A stretch of DNA of 64,000 bases. It comes from Oscillospiraceae bacterium (GTDB lineage Bacteria; Bacillota; Clostridia; Oscillospirales; Oscillospiraceae). This document shows, in pieces, positions 34,887-43,398 of the stretch (its first letter is position 1; each line of letters starts with the position of its first letter). The stretch covers positions 1 through 64,000 of the forward strand of contig JAAWCD010000018.1 in NCBI GenBank assembly GCA_022793095.1, given 5' to 3'. Below the pieces are notes generated by a model that saw only the letters and a program-made list of their open reading frames with translations, did not search any database and was not told the DNA's origin. Made by a program: the position numbers and the translations under genes.

Positions 34887-35834
34887 GTGCGGACTCTGGG
34901 GATTGACACCAGCAATTACACCACCTCCGCCGCTGTTTACGACCCAGCAGGGGAGTGCAAAAATGCAGGGCGCTTGCTGGATGTGCCGGAGGGCGCACTG
35001 GGGCTGCGGCAGAGCGACGCTCTGTTCGCCCATGTGAAGCGGCTTCCGGAGCAATTTGAGGCTTTACGGGCGGCAGGGCTGCTGGAGCGCATCGCCGCTG
35101 TGGCGGCGTCCGCCCGGCCCCGTGCGGTGGAAGGATCTTACATGCCCTGCTTTCTGGCGGGCGCATCTCAGGGCCGGGTACTGGCGGCGGCGCTGGGGGT
35201 TCCTTTTTTTGAAGTGTCCCATCAACAGGGGCACATCGCCGCCGCGGCCTGGTCGGCAGGGCGTCTGGACTTGCTGGACCGGACGCACCTGGCCTGGCAC
35301 CTTTCCGGCGGCACCACGGAGCTTTTGCTGGTGGAACCGGAGGTGGGGAATGTGAAAGCGGTCCGAGTGGGCGGCACCAGCGACATTTCGGCGGGCCAGC
35401 TCATTGACCGGACGGGAAAGCTGCTGAATTTGGCCTTTCCAGCAGGGAAGGCGTTGGATGCGCTCAGCCGGACGGCGGGGGAGCGGACGAGCTTTGCGGT
35501 GAAGGTAAAGGGGCTGGAATTTTCCCTGTCCGGTGTAGAGAACAAGGTCAAAGCGCTGGCGGAAGAAGGGAAGACGGCGGGAGAGATTGCTTGGTTTGCC
35601 TTAGACACTGTGGTACAGGCGGTGCGGCGGGCCACAGCGGAGGCGCTGGGACAATGGCCGGGTCTTCCGGTGCTCTGTTCAGGGGGAGTGGCCTCCAATG
35701 GGCGGCTGAGGGAAGTGCTGATGGGATCCTGTCAGGCGATATTTGCGGAGCCCCAATACTCCACCGACAATGCTATGGGTCCCGCCCTCCTCGCTTCCCG
35801 CTTTCTTGAAAGAAAGCTTGGCAAAGAACTTTAA
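34887..35834 (+). CDS. Kae1/TsaD-like protein (paralogue)
   Basis: 315 residues. Kae1/TsaD fold: GIDTSNYTTSAAVYD at the N-terminus, SHQQGHIAAAAW with the metal-binding His pair, WHLSGGTTELLL, GQLIDRTGKLLNLAFPAGK, VLCSGGVASNG. The standard tRNA t6A enzyme has NHMEGH here, so this may be a TsaD paralogue rather than TsaD itself. GTG start with GAGGAG upstream. Its C-terminal FLERKLGKEL and stop are encoded by a boundary repeat at 35809-35844, so the tail has been replaced. Confidence 0.8.
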   Translation: MRTLGIDTSNYTTSAAVYDPAGECKNAGRLLDVPEGALGLRQSDALFAHVKRLPEQFEALRAAGLLERIAAVAASARPRAVEGSYMPCFLAGASQGRVLAAALGVPFFEVSHQQGHIAAAAWSAGRLDLLDRTHLAWHLSGGTTELLLVEPEVGNVKAVRVGGTSDISAGQLIDRTGKLLNLAFPAGKALDALSRTAGERTSFAVKVKGLEFSLSGVENKVKALAEEGKTAGEIAWFALDTVVQAVRRATAEALGQWPGLPVLCSGGVASNGRLREVLMGSCQAIFAEPQYSTDNAMGPALLASRFLERKLGKEL

Positions 35835-35844
35835 GCTGGTTCTG
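35809..35844. repeat. boundary palindromic repeat, single copy
   Basis: GCTTTC/GAAAGC stem, loop TTGAAA, arm CAAAGAACTTTAAGCTGGTTCTG. The frame of the preceding Kae1-like gene reads through the hairpin and stops in ACTTTAA. Confidence 0.85.
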
Positions 35845-35949
35845 TTTCGGATGCCGCAAACCTGTAGGACTGGATCAGGCTGGCGGTACAGGCTTCCGCT
35901 TTATGACAGCCTTCAGGATTCGCAGCAAAAAGAGAGGCGTGAATGAGAA

Positions 35950-37188
35950 ATGAACAAGCCCGTCTGTACCGTAACGCAACTGAATCAGTATATTAAGACG
36001 CTGCTGGACCAGGACCGGGCACTGTCCGGTGTTTTGGTCCGGGGGGAATTGTCCAACTATAAAATGTATCCCTCCGGGCACCACTATTTCACCTTGAAAG
36101 ACGAAGGCGGCTCGCTCCGCTGCGTCATGTTCAAGCGGGAAACAGTCCGGCTTCGGTTCCGGCCGGAAAACGGCATGCAGGTGCTGGCATTGGGCCGGGT
36201 GACGGTGTTCCCACGGGATGGTCAATATCAGCTTTACTGCGAGGAGCTGACCCCGGACGGAGTGGGCGACCTTCATGTGGCCTTTGAACAGCTCAAGGAA
36301 CGGCTTTTTAAGGAGGGCCTGTTCGATGCTCTTCACAAAAAGCCGGTTCCCACCTGTCCAGGCACAGTGGCACTTATCACCTCGGGAGCTGGTGCGGCGG
36401 TCCGGGATATGATTCGGATTCTAGGGGCTCGTTGGCCCCTGGCCAAAGTGAAGGTGATGCCCGTCCGGGTCCAGGGTGCAGAAGCTCCACCAGAGCTGGC
36501 GGGAGCTCTTCGGTATGCAAACCGCTGGAAGGTGGCCGATCTCCTCATCATCGGGCGGGGCGGCGGATCTATGGAGGATTTATGGGCTTTTAATGATGAA
36601 CGGGTTGCCCGTGCGATTTACGAGTCGGAGATTCCGGTGATTTCCGCCGTGGGCCACGAGCCGGACGTGACGATTTCTGACTTTGTGGCGGACTTGCGGG
36701 CAGCCACGCCCTCCAACGGGGCGGAGCTGGCGGTACCCGACCAGAACGAGGTTTATGCAGCCCTGCGGCAGCGGGAGGCCCGGCTGGTGCAGCGCATGAG
36801 CCATCAGCTGCGGCAGGCCCGGACCGCCTTGGACCGCTGCCGGAACAGCCGGGTTTTGCAGGACCCGGCGGCGTCTATTCAGGACCGGCGGTTATTGCTG
36901 GACTATCAGCATAAGCGACTGACCGCCGTGCTGGCAAAGGCCCTTTCAGGGGACCGGGAGCGGTTTGCCCGGCTTTCTGCATCTCTGGATGCGCTGAGTC
37001 CTTTGAAGGTACTGGGACGGGGCTACTCCATGGTGCGGGATGAGCAGGGCCGGGTGCTCACCTCGGTGGAACAAGCAGAGATTGGGAGCAGCGTAACCCT
37101 GCGGCTGGCAGACGGAGAATTGGACTGTGAGGTTCAGACTCAGAGACGCCTATCAGGAATGACGGCTGGGGAAAGTGACTTGCCGTGA
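35950..37188 (+). CDS. xseA: exodeoxyribonuclease VII large subunit
   Basis: 412 residues. OB-fold N-terminus (CTVTQLNQYIKTLLDQDRAL, VRGELSNYKMYPSGHHYFTL), then the catalytic core with IIGRGGGSMEDLWAFNDE and GHEPDVTISDFVADLRAATP; C-terminal helices bind XseB. Degrades single-stranded DNA. xseB lies about 375 bases downstream, separated by a remnant and a repeat. Confidence 0.95.
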   Translation: MNKPVCTVTQLNQYIKTLLDQDRALSGVLVRGELSNYKMYPSGHHYFTLKDEGGSLRCVMFKRETVRLRFRPENGMQVLALGRVTVFPRDGQYQLYCEELTPDGVGDLHVAFEQLKERLFKEGLFDALHKKPVPTCPGTVALITSGAGAAVRDMIRILGARWPLAKVKVMPVRVQGAEAPPELAGALRYANRWKVADLLIIGRGGGSMEDLWAFNDERVARAIYESEIPVISAVGHEPDVTISDFVADLRAATPSNGAELAVPDQNEVYAALRQREARLVQRMSHQLRQARTALDRCRNSRVLQDPAASIQDRRLLLDYQHKRLTAVLAKALSGDRERFARLSASLDALSPLKVLGRGYSMVRDEQGRVLTSVEQAEIGSSVTLRLADGELDCEVQTQRRLSGMTAGESDLP

Positions 37189-37451
37189 GGCTGCTGACGA
37201 TGATTATCCCTGCGATTGCCGGCTTTCTTCAGATATTTTTCCTTCCGCACGCGCCGGAGCAGATTTCGGATCTGCTTCATTTCGTTGAAGAGAAGGTTAC
37301 ATCCTGGGAGGCTCATACGCAATTTCAGATTGCGGTTCGCCACTTTAATGGAAGCATGAAAAAACAGGAACTGTTTTTATCTGTTATATGGAGGATGGGG
37401 TTACCGGCGCGATATCCGGGATGTGATGGAAGAACCTTATTCGGAGCTTAA
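37185..37451 (+). CDS. hypothetical protein or gene remnant
   Basis: An 88-residue frame whose GTG start overlaps the xseA stop (GTGA). It begins with a hydrophobic stretch (LLTMIIPAIAGFLQIFFL). Around 37385 a different frame reads YGGWGYRRDIRDVMEEPYSE, more protein-like than the assigned one, suggesting a frameshifted or decayed gene. No homologue was recognised. It lies between xseA and xseB, which are adjacent in most Firmicutes. Confidence 0.35.
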   Translation: MRLLTMIIPAIAGFLQIFFLPHAPEQISDLLHFVEEKVTSWEAHTQFQIAVRHFNGSMKKQELFLSVIWRMGLPARYPGCDGRTLFGA

Positions 37452-37466
37452 CGCAGAAGGCGAAAC

Positions 37467-37515
37467 CAGTTTAACATTTTTCTCTTTACTTTTGTTTCAA
37501 GAAAAAGTGAAGAGG
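37467..37515. repeat. boundary palindromic repeat, degenerate copy
   Basis: AGTTTAACATTTTTCTC arm, then a mismatched CTTTACTTTTG/AAAAAGTGAAG stem with loop TTTCAA. It is the most eroded intergenic copy. Confidence 0.65.
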
Positions 37516-37564
37516 CATCCGGGGACTCTGCCCCTGGATCCTGGCAATTTGGGAGGTATGACCT

Positions 37565-37801
37565 ATGGCGGCAAAAAAAGTAAACTTTGAGGCATCCATG
37601 CAGCGTCTGGAGGAAATCGTTTCCCTGCTGGAAAAGGGAGAAGCGCCGCTGGAAGAGTCCCTTGCCCTCTTTGAGGAGGGTACCAGCCTGGTGAACACCT
37701 GTGCCAAGCTGCTGGACAAGGCGGAACAGAAGGTGGTCAAGCTCGCCAAGGGCCCGGACGGCGCGCCGGTGGAGCAGGACTTTACCGTATCGGAGGGATG
37801 A
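37565..37801 (+). CDS. xseB: exodeoxyribonuclease VII small subunit
   Basis: 78 residues, two-helix protein: FEASMQRLEEIVSLLEKGEA, LEESLALFEEGTSLVNTCAK, then LLDKAEQKVVKL. Binds the C-terminal part of XseA. GGGAGG eight bases upstream. The stop is within four bases of the ispA start. Confidence 0.93.
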   Translation: MAAKKVNFEASMQRLEEIVSLLEKGEAPLEESLALFEEGTSLVNTCAKLLDKAEQKVVKLAKGPDGAPVEQDFTVSEG

Positions 37802-37805
37802 GCGG

Positions 37806-38684
37806 ATGACCTATTTGGAACAGCTGAAGCAGGACCAGGCTCTGGTGGAAGAGCATCTTCAGACCTATTTCACCGGGGCGCCGGCCTATCAGAGCCTGTA
37901 CGAGTCCATGCGTTACAGCCTCCTGGCAGGTGGTAAGCGCATCCGCCCGGTACTGGTGCTGGAGAGCTGCCGCATGTGCGGCGGCGACCTTGTGGAGGCC
38001 CTGCCCTTTGCCTGCGCTATTGAGATGGTACACACCTATTCCCTGATTCATGACGATCTTCCCTGCATGGATGACGACGATTACCGCCGGGGACGGCTGA
38101 CGAATCACAAGGTCTACGGCGAAGCTGAGGCGGTGCTGGCCGGAGACGGCTTGCTCACTGCTGCCTTTGGCGTTATGCTGTCGCCGGAACGGCAGGCCTT
38201 GGGTCTGCGGGCCATGACTGCCGCCGGGATTTTGGCCAGGGCGGCGGGCGAGGACGGTATGGTGGCTGGGCAAATCCTGGATCTGGCCGGGGAAGGAAGG
38301 GCCCTCTCTCTGGAAGAGGTGGAGGCCATTGATGTGCGGAAGACCGGCGCGCTGCTGATGGCCGCCTGCGAGATGGGCTGTGTGCTGGCTGGCGGATCGG
38401 AGCAGCAGCGGGAAGCGGTGCGGACCTACGCCAGATATTTGGGGCTGGCCTTCCAGATGCGGGATGACCTGCTGGACGTGGTGGGGGACCGGGGCAAGTT
38501 GGGCAAGGACACCGGCATGGACGCGGTTCGGGAGAAATCCACCTATGTAAGCTTGCTAGGGCTGGAAGGCTGTGGGCTGGAGATCCAGAAGACCACGGAG
38601 GCAGCCAAAGAGGCCTTGGCCGGCTTCGCGGAGAACGGTTTCCTGCTCTGGCTGGCGGACGAGCTGGCCAGACGGGAGAATTAG
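37806..38684 (+). CDS. ispA: polyprenyl (farnesyl) diphosphate synthase
   Basis: 292 residues. The two Asp-rich motifs of trans-prenyltransferases are present: LIHDDLPCMDDDDYRRG (DDxxxxD) near 85 and QMRDDLLDVVGDRGK near 220; GGKRIRP and HKVYGEAEAVLAGDGLL are also diagnostic. Makes farnesyl or geranyl diphosphate from IPP and DMAPP. Starts just after xseB, a classic Firmicutes order; dxs of the same pathway is 600 bases on. Confidence 0.95.
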   Translation: MTYLEQLKQDQALVEEHLQTYFTGAPAYQSLYESMRYSLLAGGKRIRPVLVLESCRMCGGDLVEALPFACAIEMVHTYSLIHDDLPCMDDDDYRRGRLTNHKVYGEAEAVLAGDGLLTAAFGVMLSPERQALGLRAMTAAGILARAAGEDGMVAGQILDLAGEGRALSLEEVEAIDVRKTGALLMAACEMGCVLAGGSEQQREAVRTYARYLGLAFQMRDDLLDVVGDRGKLGKDTGMDAVREKSTYVSLLGLEGCGLEIQKTTEAAKEALAGFAENGFLLWLADELARREN

Positions 38685-38699
38685 AAGAGGGGACCGCAT

Positions 38700-39155
38700 A
38701 TGTGGGAAGAAATCCAGGCAGGGCACCTGATTCTGGCGCTGGGCGCAATAGCCTGGGCAGCAGCCCAGCTGCTGAAGGTACTGCTCGTCTATATTGTGGA
38801 GGGAAAATTTGTCCGGGAGCGCATTATGGGCAGCGGCGGCATGCCCAGCTCTCATTCTGCTTTCGTCTGTGCCATTGCGTCCTCCATTGCCCAGCTCTAT
38901 GGAACGGGATCGCCCTACTTCGCCCTGTCGATTGCGCTGGCACTCATTGTCATGTACGATGCCTCTAACGTGCGGCGGGCTGCGGGCAAGCAGGCCAGGG
39001 TGCTGAACTATATGATGGAGCATTGGGATGATAAGCCGGAGTTCTTCGCTGAGAACCTAAAAGAGCTGTTAGGGCATACCCCTTTACAGGTCTTTTTTGG
39101 CGCGGTGCTGGGGATTTGTATCGGATGGTTTATCCCTATGCTGGCGGGGAAATGA
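38700..39155 (+). CDS. divergent PAP2 family membrane protein (YuiD-like)
   Basis: 151 residues with three or four membrane helices. The PAP2 phosphatase signature is partial: SGGMPSSHSAFVCAIAS near 40 and MYDASNVRRAAGKQA near 85. Possibly a lipid-phosphate phosphatase (undecaprenyl or related). It starts 15 bases after ispA. Confidence 0.85.
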   Translation: MWEEIQAGHLILALGAIAWAAAQLLKVLLVYIVEGKFVRERIMGSGGMPSSHSAFVCAIASSIAQLYGTGSPYFALSIALALIVMYDASNVRRAAGKQARVLNYMMEHWDDKPEFFAENLKELLGHTPLQVFFGAVLGICIGWFIPMLAGK

Positions 39156-39259
39156 CGTGTGCAGATCTGCTCCTCAGCACGGAAGACAGCTCATTTCTCC
39201 AATGAGGCTACAAATTGACGGAAAGCATAAAAATGGGTGCAGGAAAGGAGGAACCGCGT

Positions 39260-41110
39260 TTGACGGAAGAACAATGGCAAAACGGTGACTTGTCCGCGCT
39301 GTCGGATCAGGAAAGCGAGCTGCTCTGCCGGCAGCTCCGGGAAGAGCTGCTGCAAAACGTGTCCAAAACCGGCGGGCATCTGGCGTCCAACCTGGGGGCG
39401 GTGGAGCTGACGGTGGCGCTGCACCGGGTCTTTGACACCAGCAGGGACAGGCTGGTCTTTGATGTGGGCCATCAGTGCTACTGTCATAAAATGCTTACTG
39501 GCAGAAGGAACCTTATGGACACCCTGCGGTCCTTCGGCGGTATTTCCGGCTTCCCCAAGCCCTCAGAGAGCGTTCACGACGCTTTTATTGCTGGCCATGC
39601 CTCCAACTCAGTTTCTGTGGCGGTGGGCATGGCCCGGGCCAGGACCCTGCTGAAGGAGGACTACCACATTGTGGCCGTTATTGGCGACGGCGCGCTCACC
39701 GGCGGGCTGGCCTATGAGGGGCTGTCCGATGCGGGAGACAGTGGGGAGCCCCTGCTTATCATTCTCAATGACAACGGCATGTCCATTACGAAGAATGTGG
39801 GCGGCGTGGCGGACCATCTGGCCCACCAGCGGTTAAAGCCCCAATACCTCCAATTTAAAAAAGCTTACCGGGCGGCAACCTCTGTGATACCGGGCGGAAA
39901 AGTACTTTACAACTTCACACATAAAGTGAAAAAAGGCATCAAGGACACCCTGCTGCCTTGCAGTATGTTTGAGGATATGGGATTTACGTATTTGGGCCCA
40001 GTGGACGGACACAATTTGAAAGAGCTGACCTCACTGCTGCGCTGGGCCAAGGAGCTGAAAGGGCCTGTGCTGCTTCACATCCGGACCATCAAGGGCAAGG
40101 GATATCCCTTTGCAGAGCAGACGCCGGACGCCTTTCACGGGGTATCTCCCTTCAACATTCAGACCGGAAAACCATTGAAAGCGGGGGGAAGCTGTTTCTC
40201 CGATGTGTTTGGCGAGGAGCTGTGCCGTCTGGCAGAGGAGGACCGGCGGGTCTGTGCCATTACCGCTGCCATGCAGGCGGGCACAGGGCTGACAGAGTTT
40301 TCCCGCCAGTTTCCGAACCGGTTTTTCGATGTGGGCATCGCTGAGGGCCACGCCGCCGCCATGTGTGCCGGCATGGCCAAGCAAGGGGCGATTCCCGTAT
40401 TCGCGGTCTACTCCTCGTTTTTACAGCGGTCCTATGACATGCTGATCCATGACGTTGCCATGCAGAACCTCCATGTAGTCTTTGGCGTGGACCGGGCTGG
40501 TCTGGTGGGCGAGGATGGAGAGACCCATCACGGTGTTTACGATTTATCCTTCCTGAGTACAGTGCCGAACATGACAGTGCTGGCCCCAGCCAGCTTCTCC
40601 GAGCTGCGGACCATGCTGGACCACGGGGTCCGGCAGATGGACGGCCCAGTGGCGGTCCGGTATCCCCGAGGCGGAGAAAACGGCTGGTCAGAGGATGGCG
40701 CCTTTGTGAATACCCAGGTGCTGCGGGCGGGGGAAGACCTGACTCTGGTGGCTTACGGGATTATGACCGGGGAAACGCTGGAAGCGGCAAAGCTTCTGGC
40801 GGCCAAGGGGATTTCCGCCGAGGTGCTCAAGATCAACCGGGTGATTCCCGTGGATGGTGGGCCGGTGCTCGCCTCGGCACGGAAGACCCGCCGGCTGCTG
40901 GTGGCGGAGGAAGTGACCGCGCCGGGTTCGGTGGGGGAGCGGCTGGCCGCCATGCTGGCAGAGGCGGCGGTGCCGGTGAAGGGAGTCCGGCTGCTGAATC
41001 TGGGAAGGAAATATATCACCCATGGATCGGTGCCGCAGCTGCGCCGCCTCTGCGGCATCGACCGCAATGCTATTGCCGCCAACGGCGAGGAGCTGGTACG
41101 CGGGAGCTAA
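39260..41110 (+). CDS. dxs: 1-deoxy-D-xylulose-5-phosphate synthase
   Basis: Thiamine-diphosphate enzyme of the MEP pathway, condensing pyruvate and glyceraldehyde 3-phosphate. 616 residues. Markers are HLASNLGAVELTVALHRVFD, VFDVGHQCYCHKML, VIGDGALTGGLAYEGL for TPP binding, and VRYPRGGENG. The TTG start at 39260 follows AGGAGG by about seven bases; an upstream in-frame TTG at 39215 has a poorer site. Its stop abuts a boundary repeat. Confidence 0.93.
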   Translation: MTEEQWQNGDLSALSDQESELLCRQLREELLQNVSKTGGHLASNLGAVELTVALHRVFDTSRDRLVFDVGHQCYCHKMLTGRRNLMDTLRSFGGISGFPKPSESVHDAFIAGHASNSVSVAVGMARARTLLKEDYHIVAVIGDGALTGGLAYEGLSDAGDSGEPLLIILNDNGMSITKNVGGVADHLAHQRLKPQYLQFKKAYRAATSVIPGGKVLYNFTHKVKKGIKDTLLPCSMFEDMGFTYLGPVDGHNLKELTSLLRWAKELKGPVLLHIRTIKGKGYPFAEQTPDAFHGVSPFNIQTGKPLKAGGSCFSDVFGEELCRLAEEDRRVCAITAAMQAGTGLTEFSRQFPNRFFDVGIAEGHAAAMCAGMAKQGAIPVFAVYSSFLQRSYDMLIHDVAMQNLHVVFGVDRAGLVGEDGETHHGVYDLSFLSTVPNMTVLAPASFSELRTMLDHGVRQMDGPVAVRYPRGGENGWSEDGAFVNTQVLRAGEDLTLVAYGIMTGETLEAAKLLAAKGISAEVLKINRVIPVDGGPVLASARKTRRLLVAEEVTAPGSVGERLAAMLAEAAVPVKGVRLLNLGRKYITHGSVPQLRRLCGIDRNAIAANGEELVRGS

Positions 41111-41229
41111 CTTCTTTTTCTTGAAAGAAAAAGAAGCAAAAAGAACTTCAAACACATTCTACTGCCAATCTGCGGTAGAGCTAGTTTAAAGTTCTTTTGC
41201 CTACGTTTCTTTCAAGAAAAGTGGGAGGA
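41110..41229. repeat. boundary palindromic repeat, paired copies
   Basis: First copy 41110-41153: CTTCTTTTTC/GAAAAAGAAG, loop TTGAAA, long arm GCAAAAAGAACTTCAAAC. Second copy 41183-41229: reverse-oriented, stem CCTACGTTTC/GAAAAGTGGG (one mismatch and wobble). The middle is a TCTAC-TGCCAATCTGCG-GTAGA dyad. The whole 120 bp forms the dxs-tlyA spacer. Confidence 0.9.
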
Positions 41230-41240
41230 ATTGGAAGTTC

Positions 41241-42050
41241 ATGAGCAAAAAACGATTGGACATCGCCCTAGTGGAGCAGGGCTTTTTCGAGACCAGGCAG
41301 AAGGCCCAGGCCCACATCATGAGCGGTCAGGTGTTCGTCAACGGCCAGCGGGTGGATAAGGCCGGCGCACCAGTGGCGGAGGACGCCCAGCTGGAGGTCC
41401 GGGGGAGAACCCTCCCCTATGTAAGCCGGGGCGGCTTGAAGCTGGAAAAGGCTATGAAGACCTTTCCCATCTCGCTCCAGGGCAAAATAGCGGCTGATAT
41501 CGGCGCGTCCACCGGCGGCTTCACCGACTGCATGCTGCAAAACGGCGCAAGCAAGGTCTATGCTGTGGATGTAGGTTACGGCCAGCTGGACTGGAAGCTC
41601 CGCACGGACGAACGGGTGGTCTGCCTGGAGCGGACGAACGCCCGCTACCTGACCCGAGAGCAAATTTCGGACCCGCTGGCGTTTGCCTCCATTGATGTGT
41701 CCTTCATTTCCCTGAAACTGATTCTGCCAACCCTGCGGCCGCTCATGGAAACAGGCGGTGAAGTGGTTTCCCTTGTCAAGCCGCAGTTCGAGGCGGGCCG
41801 GGAAAAGGTGGGTAAAAAGGGTGTGGTCCGGGATCCGATGGTACATCTGGAGGTGCTGGAACAGTTTCTGATTCACGCCGGAGAAGGGGGATTTACTGTA
41901 AAGGGAATCACCTTTTCACCAATTCGGGGACCGGAAGGGAACATTGAGTATTTGGGGCATTTGAAGGCAGAGGAATCCGAGCCTTGCGTCCCTGACCTGA
42001 AGGCGCTGGTGGAGGCGTCTCACAGTACATTGGGAGGCGGGGAAGCATGA
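41241..42050 (+). CDS. tlyA: TlyA family rRNA 2'-O-methyltransferase
   Basis: 269 residues. N-terminal S4 RNA-binding domain (RLDIALVEQGFFETRQKAQA, SGQVFVNGQRVDKAG), then an FtsJ-like SAM domain: ADIGASTGGFTDCMLQNGAS, VYAVDVGYGQLDWKL, DVSFISLKLILP, SLVKPQFEAGRE. Methylates ribose in 16S and 23S rRNA in characterised members; hemolysin is an outdated name. Overlaps nadK by four bases. Confidence 0.93.
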   Translation: MSKKRLDIALVEQGFFETRQKAQAHIMSGQVFVNGQRVDKAGAPVAEDAQLEVRGRTLPYVSRGGLKLEKAMKTFPISLQGKIAADIGASTGGFTDCMLQNGASKVYAVDVGYGQLDWKLRTDERVVCLERTNARYLTREQISDPLAFASIDVSFISLKLILPTLRPLMETGGEVVSLVKPQFEAGREKVGKKGVVRDPMVHLEVLEQFLIHAGEGGFTVKGITFSPIRGPEGNIEYLGHLKAEESEPCVPDLKALVEASHSTLGGGEA

Positions 42051-42907
42051 AGATTGTATTGAGCCCGAACCCTTATCGGGACCGGGGATTGAAGGCGGCT
42101 CAGGCGGCAGAAAAGATTCTGCGTAATGCAGGCGCAGAGACAAAGCTGTGTCTGCCCTTTCAGACAGACAGCGGTTTTGAATTACCCCGGCATCTGGAGT
42201 ATGCGGACATGAAGCGGGAAATCCAGGACGCGGACCTTCTCATCTGTTTCGGTGGAGACGGCACCATCCTCCATGCGGCCAAGGATGCCAACGACCATGA
42301 CGTTCCCATTCTGGGTGTGAACATGGGCAGTGTGGGATTCATGGCAGAGCTGGAATATGGGGAACTGTCTCTGTTGTCCCGGGTGGCGGAGGGCAAGTAC
42401 AATATTGAGTCCCGCATGATGATGGATGTGCGGGTAATTCATGACAATAAGACGATTTTCAGTGACATGGCCCTCAACGACGCGGTCATCACCAAGGGGG
42501 CGGTGGCGCGGATTGTAGACCTGTCGGTTCACGGGGACGGGGTGCTGATCTCCAACTTCTCCGGGGATGGAATCATTGTCAGCACGCCCACCGGGTCTAC
42601 AGCCTACTCCATGGCGGCTGGGGGACCCATTGTGGAGCCTACGGCGGAAAACATCATTGTCACACCCATTTGTGCCCATGCGCTGACAGCTAAATCCATT
42701 GTGCTAGGCAGTTCCCGAACGGTGTCGGTAAAAATGGGCCGCATGACTCGAAAAACCGCCTATCTTTCGGTAGACGGGGGCCGGGCGGTGCGGCTGTCTG
42801 GCGGCGATTGCGTGGAAATCCGCATGTCCAAGCGAAAAACCCGGCTGGTTCGGGTCACAAACCGCAGCTTTTATGAGATTGTACACCAAAAATTGGGGAA
42901 GCAATAG
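42047..42907 (+). CDS. nadK: NAD kinase
   Basis: 286 residues. Diagnostic GGDGTIL is in LLICFGGDGTILHAAKDA; VNMGSVGFMAEL and IVSTPTGSTAYSMAAGGPIV follow. Phosphorylates NAD to NADP. Start ATG overlaps the tlyA stop as ATGA. Downstream argR starts 12 bases after the stop. Confidence 0.96.
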   Translation: MKIVLSPNPYRDRGLKAAQAAEKILRNAGAETKLCLPFQTDSGFELPRHLEYADMKREIQDADLLICFGGDGTILHAAKDANDHDVPILGVNMGSVGFMAELEYGELSLLSRVAEGKYNIESRMMMDVRVIHDNKTIFSDMALNDAVITKGAVARIVDLSVHGDGVLISNFSGDGIIVSTPTGSTAYSMAAGGPIVEPTAENIIVTPICAHALTAKSIVLGSSRTVSVKMGRMTRKTAYLSVDGGRAVRLSGGDCVEIRMSKRKTRLVRVTNRSFYEIVHQKLGKQ

Positions 42908-42919
42908 GGGAGGGTGTAT

Positions 42920-43372
42920 ATGAAATCCAATCGTCAGGAAGAGATCCTGCGGGTCATTCGAGAACGGGAGATTGAAACTCAGGAGCAGCTGCTGCTGGCC
43001 CTTCGGGAGCGGGGATATCAGAGCACTCAGGCCACCATTTCCCGGGACATACGGGAACTGCGTCTGGTGAAGGAGCTGAGTGGAAGCGGCCGGTACAAGT
43101 ATGCGGTTTCCGCCCGCAAGGCAGGGGTGAATCTGGCGGAGCGGCTGCGGACTATCTTCAAGGAGGCAGTGACTTCCTTTGACGTGGCACAGAACATTAT
43201 TGTGCTCAAAACCATGCCGGCGCTGGCCTCCGGGGCCTGCTCGGCGCTGGACAGCATGCACATTCCGGACATGGTGGGCACGCTGGCAGGGGATGACACC
43301 GCTATCCTCATCATGCGGACCAACGAGGCGGCGGAGGCCTTCTGCAATGAGCTTCACGCAATGATGCAGTAA
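42920..43372 (+). CDS. argR: arginine repressor
   Basis: 150 residues: N-terminal winged HTH (QEEILRVIREREIETQEQLL, QATISRDIRELRLVKEL) and the C-terminal arginine-binding trimerisation domain (DSMHIPDMVGTLAGDDTAIL). Represses arginine biosynthesis genes and activates catabolism. ATG at 42920 with GGGGAGGG upstream. Its usual neighbour recN follows after one inserted gene. Confidence 0.95.
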   Translation: MKSNRQEEILRVIREREIETQEQLLLALRERGYQSTQATISRDIRELRLVKELSGSGRYKYAVSARKAGVNLAERLRTIFKEAVTSFDVAQNIIVLKTMPALASGACSALDSMHIPDMVGTLAGDDTAILIMRTNEAAEAFCNELHAMMQ

Positions 43373-43398
43373 CACCGCCGCTGGAAGGGATGAAAGAT

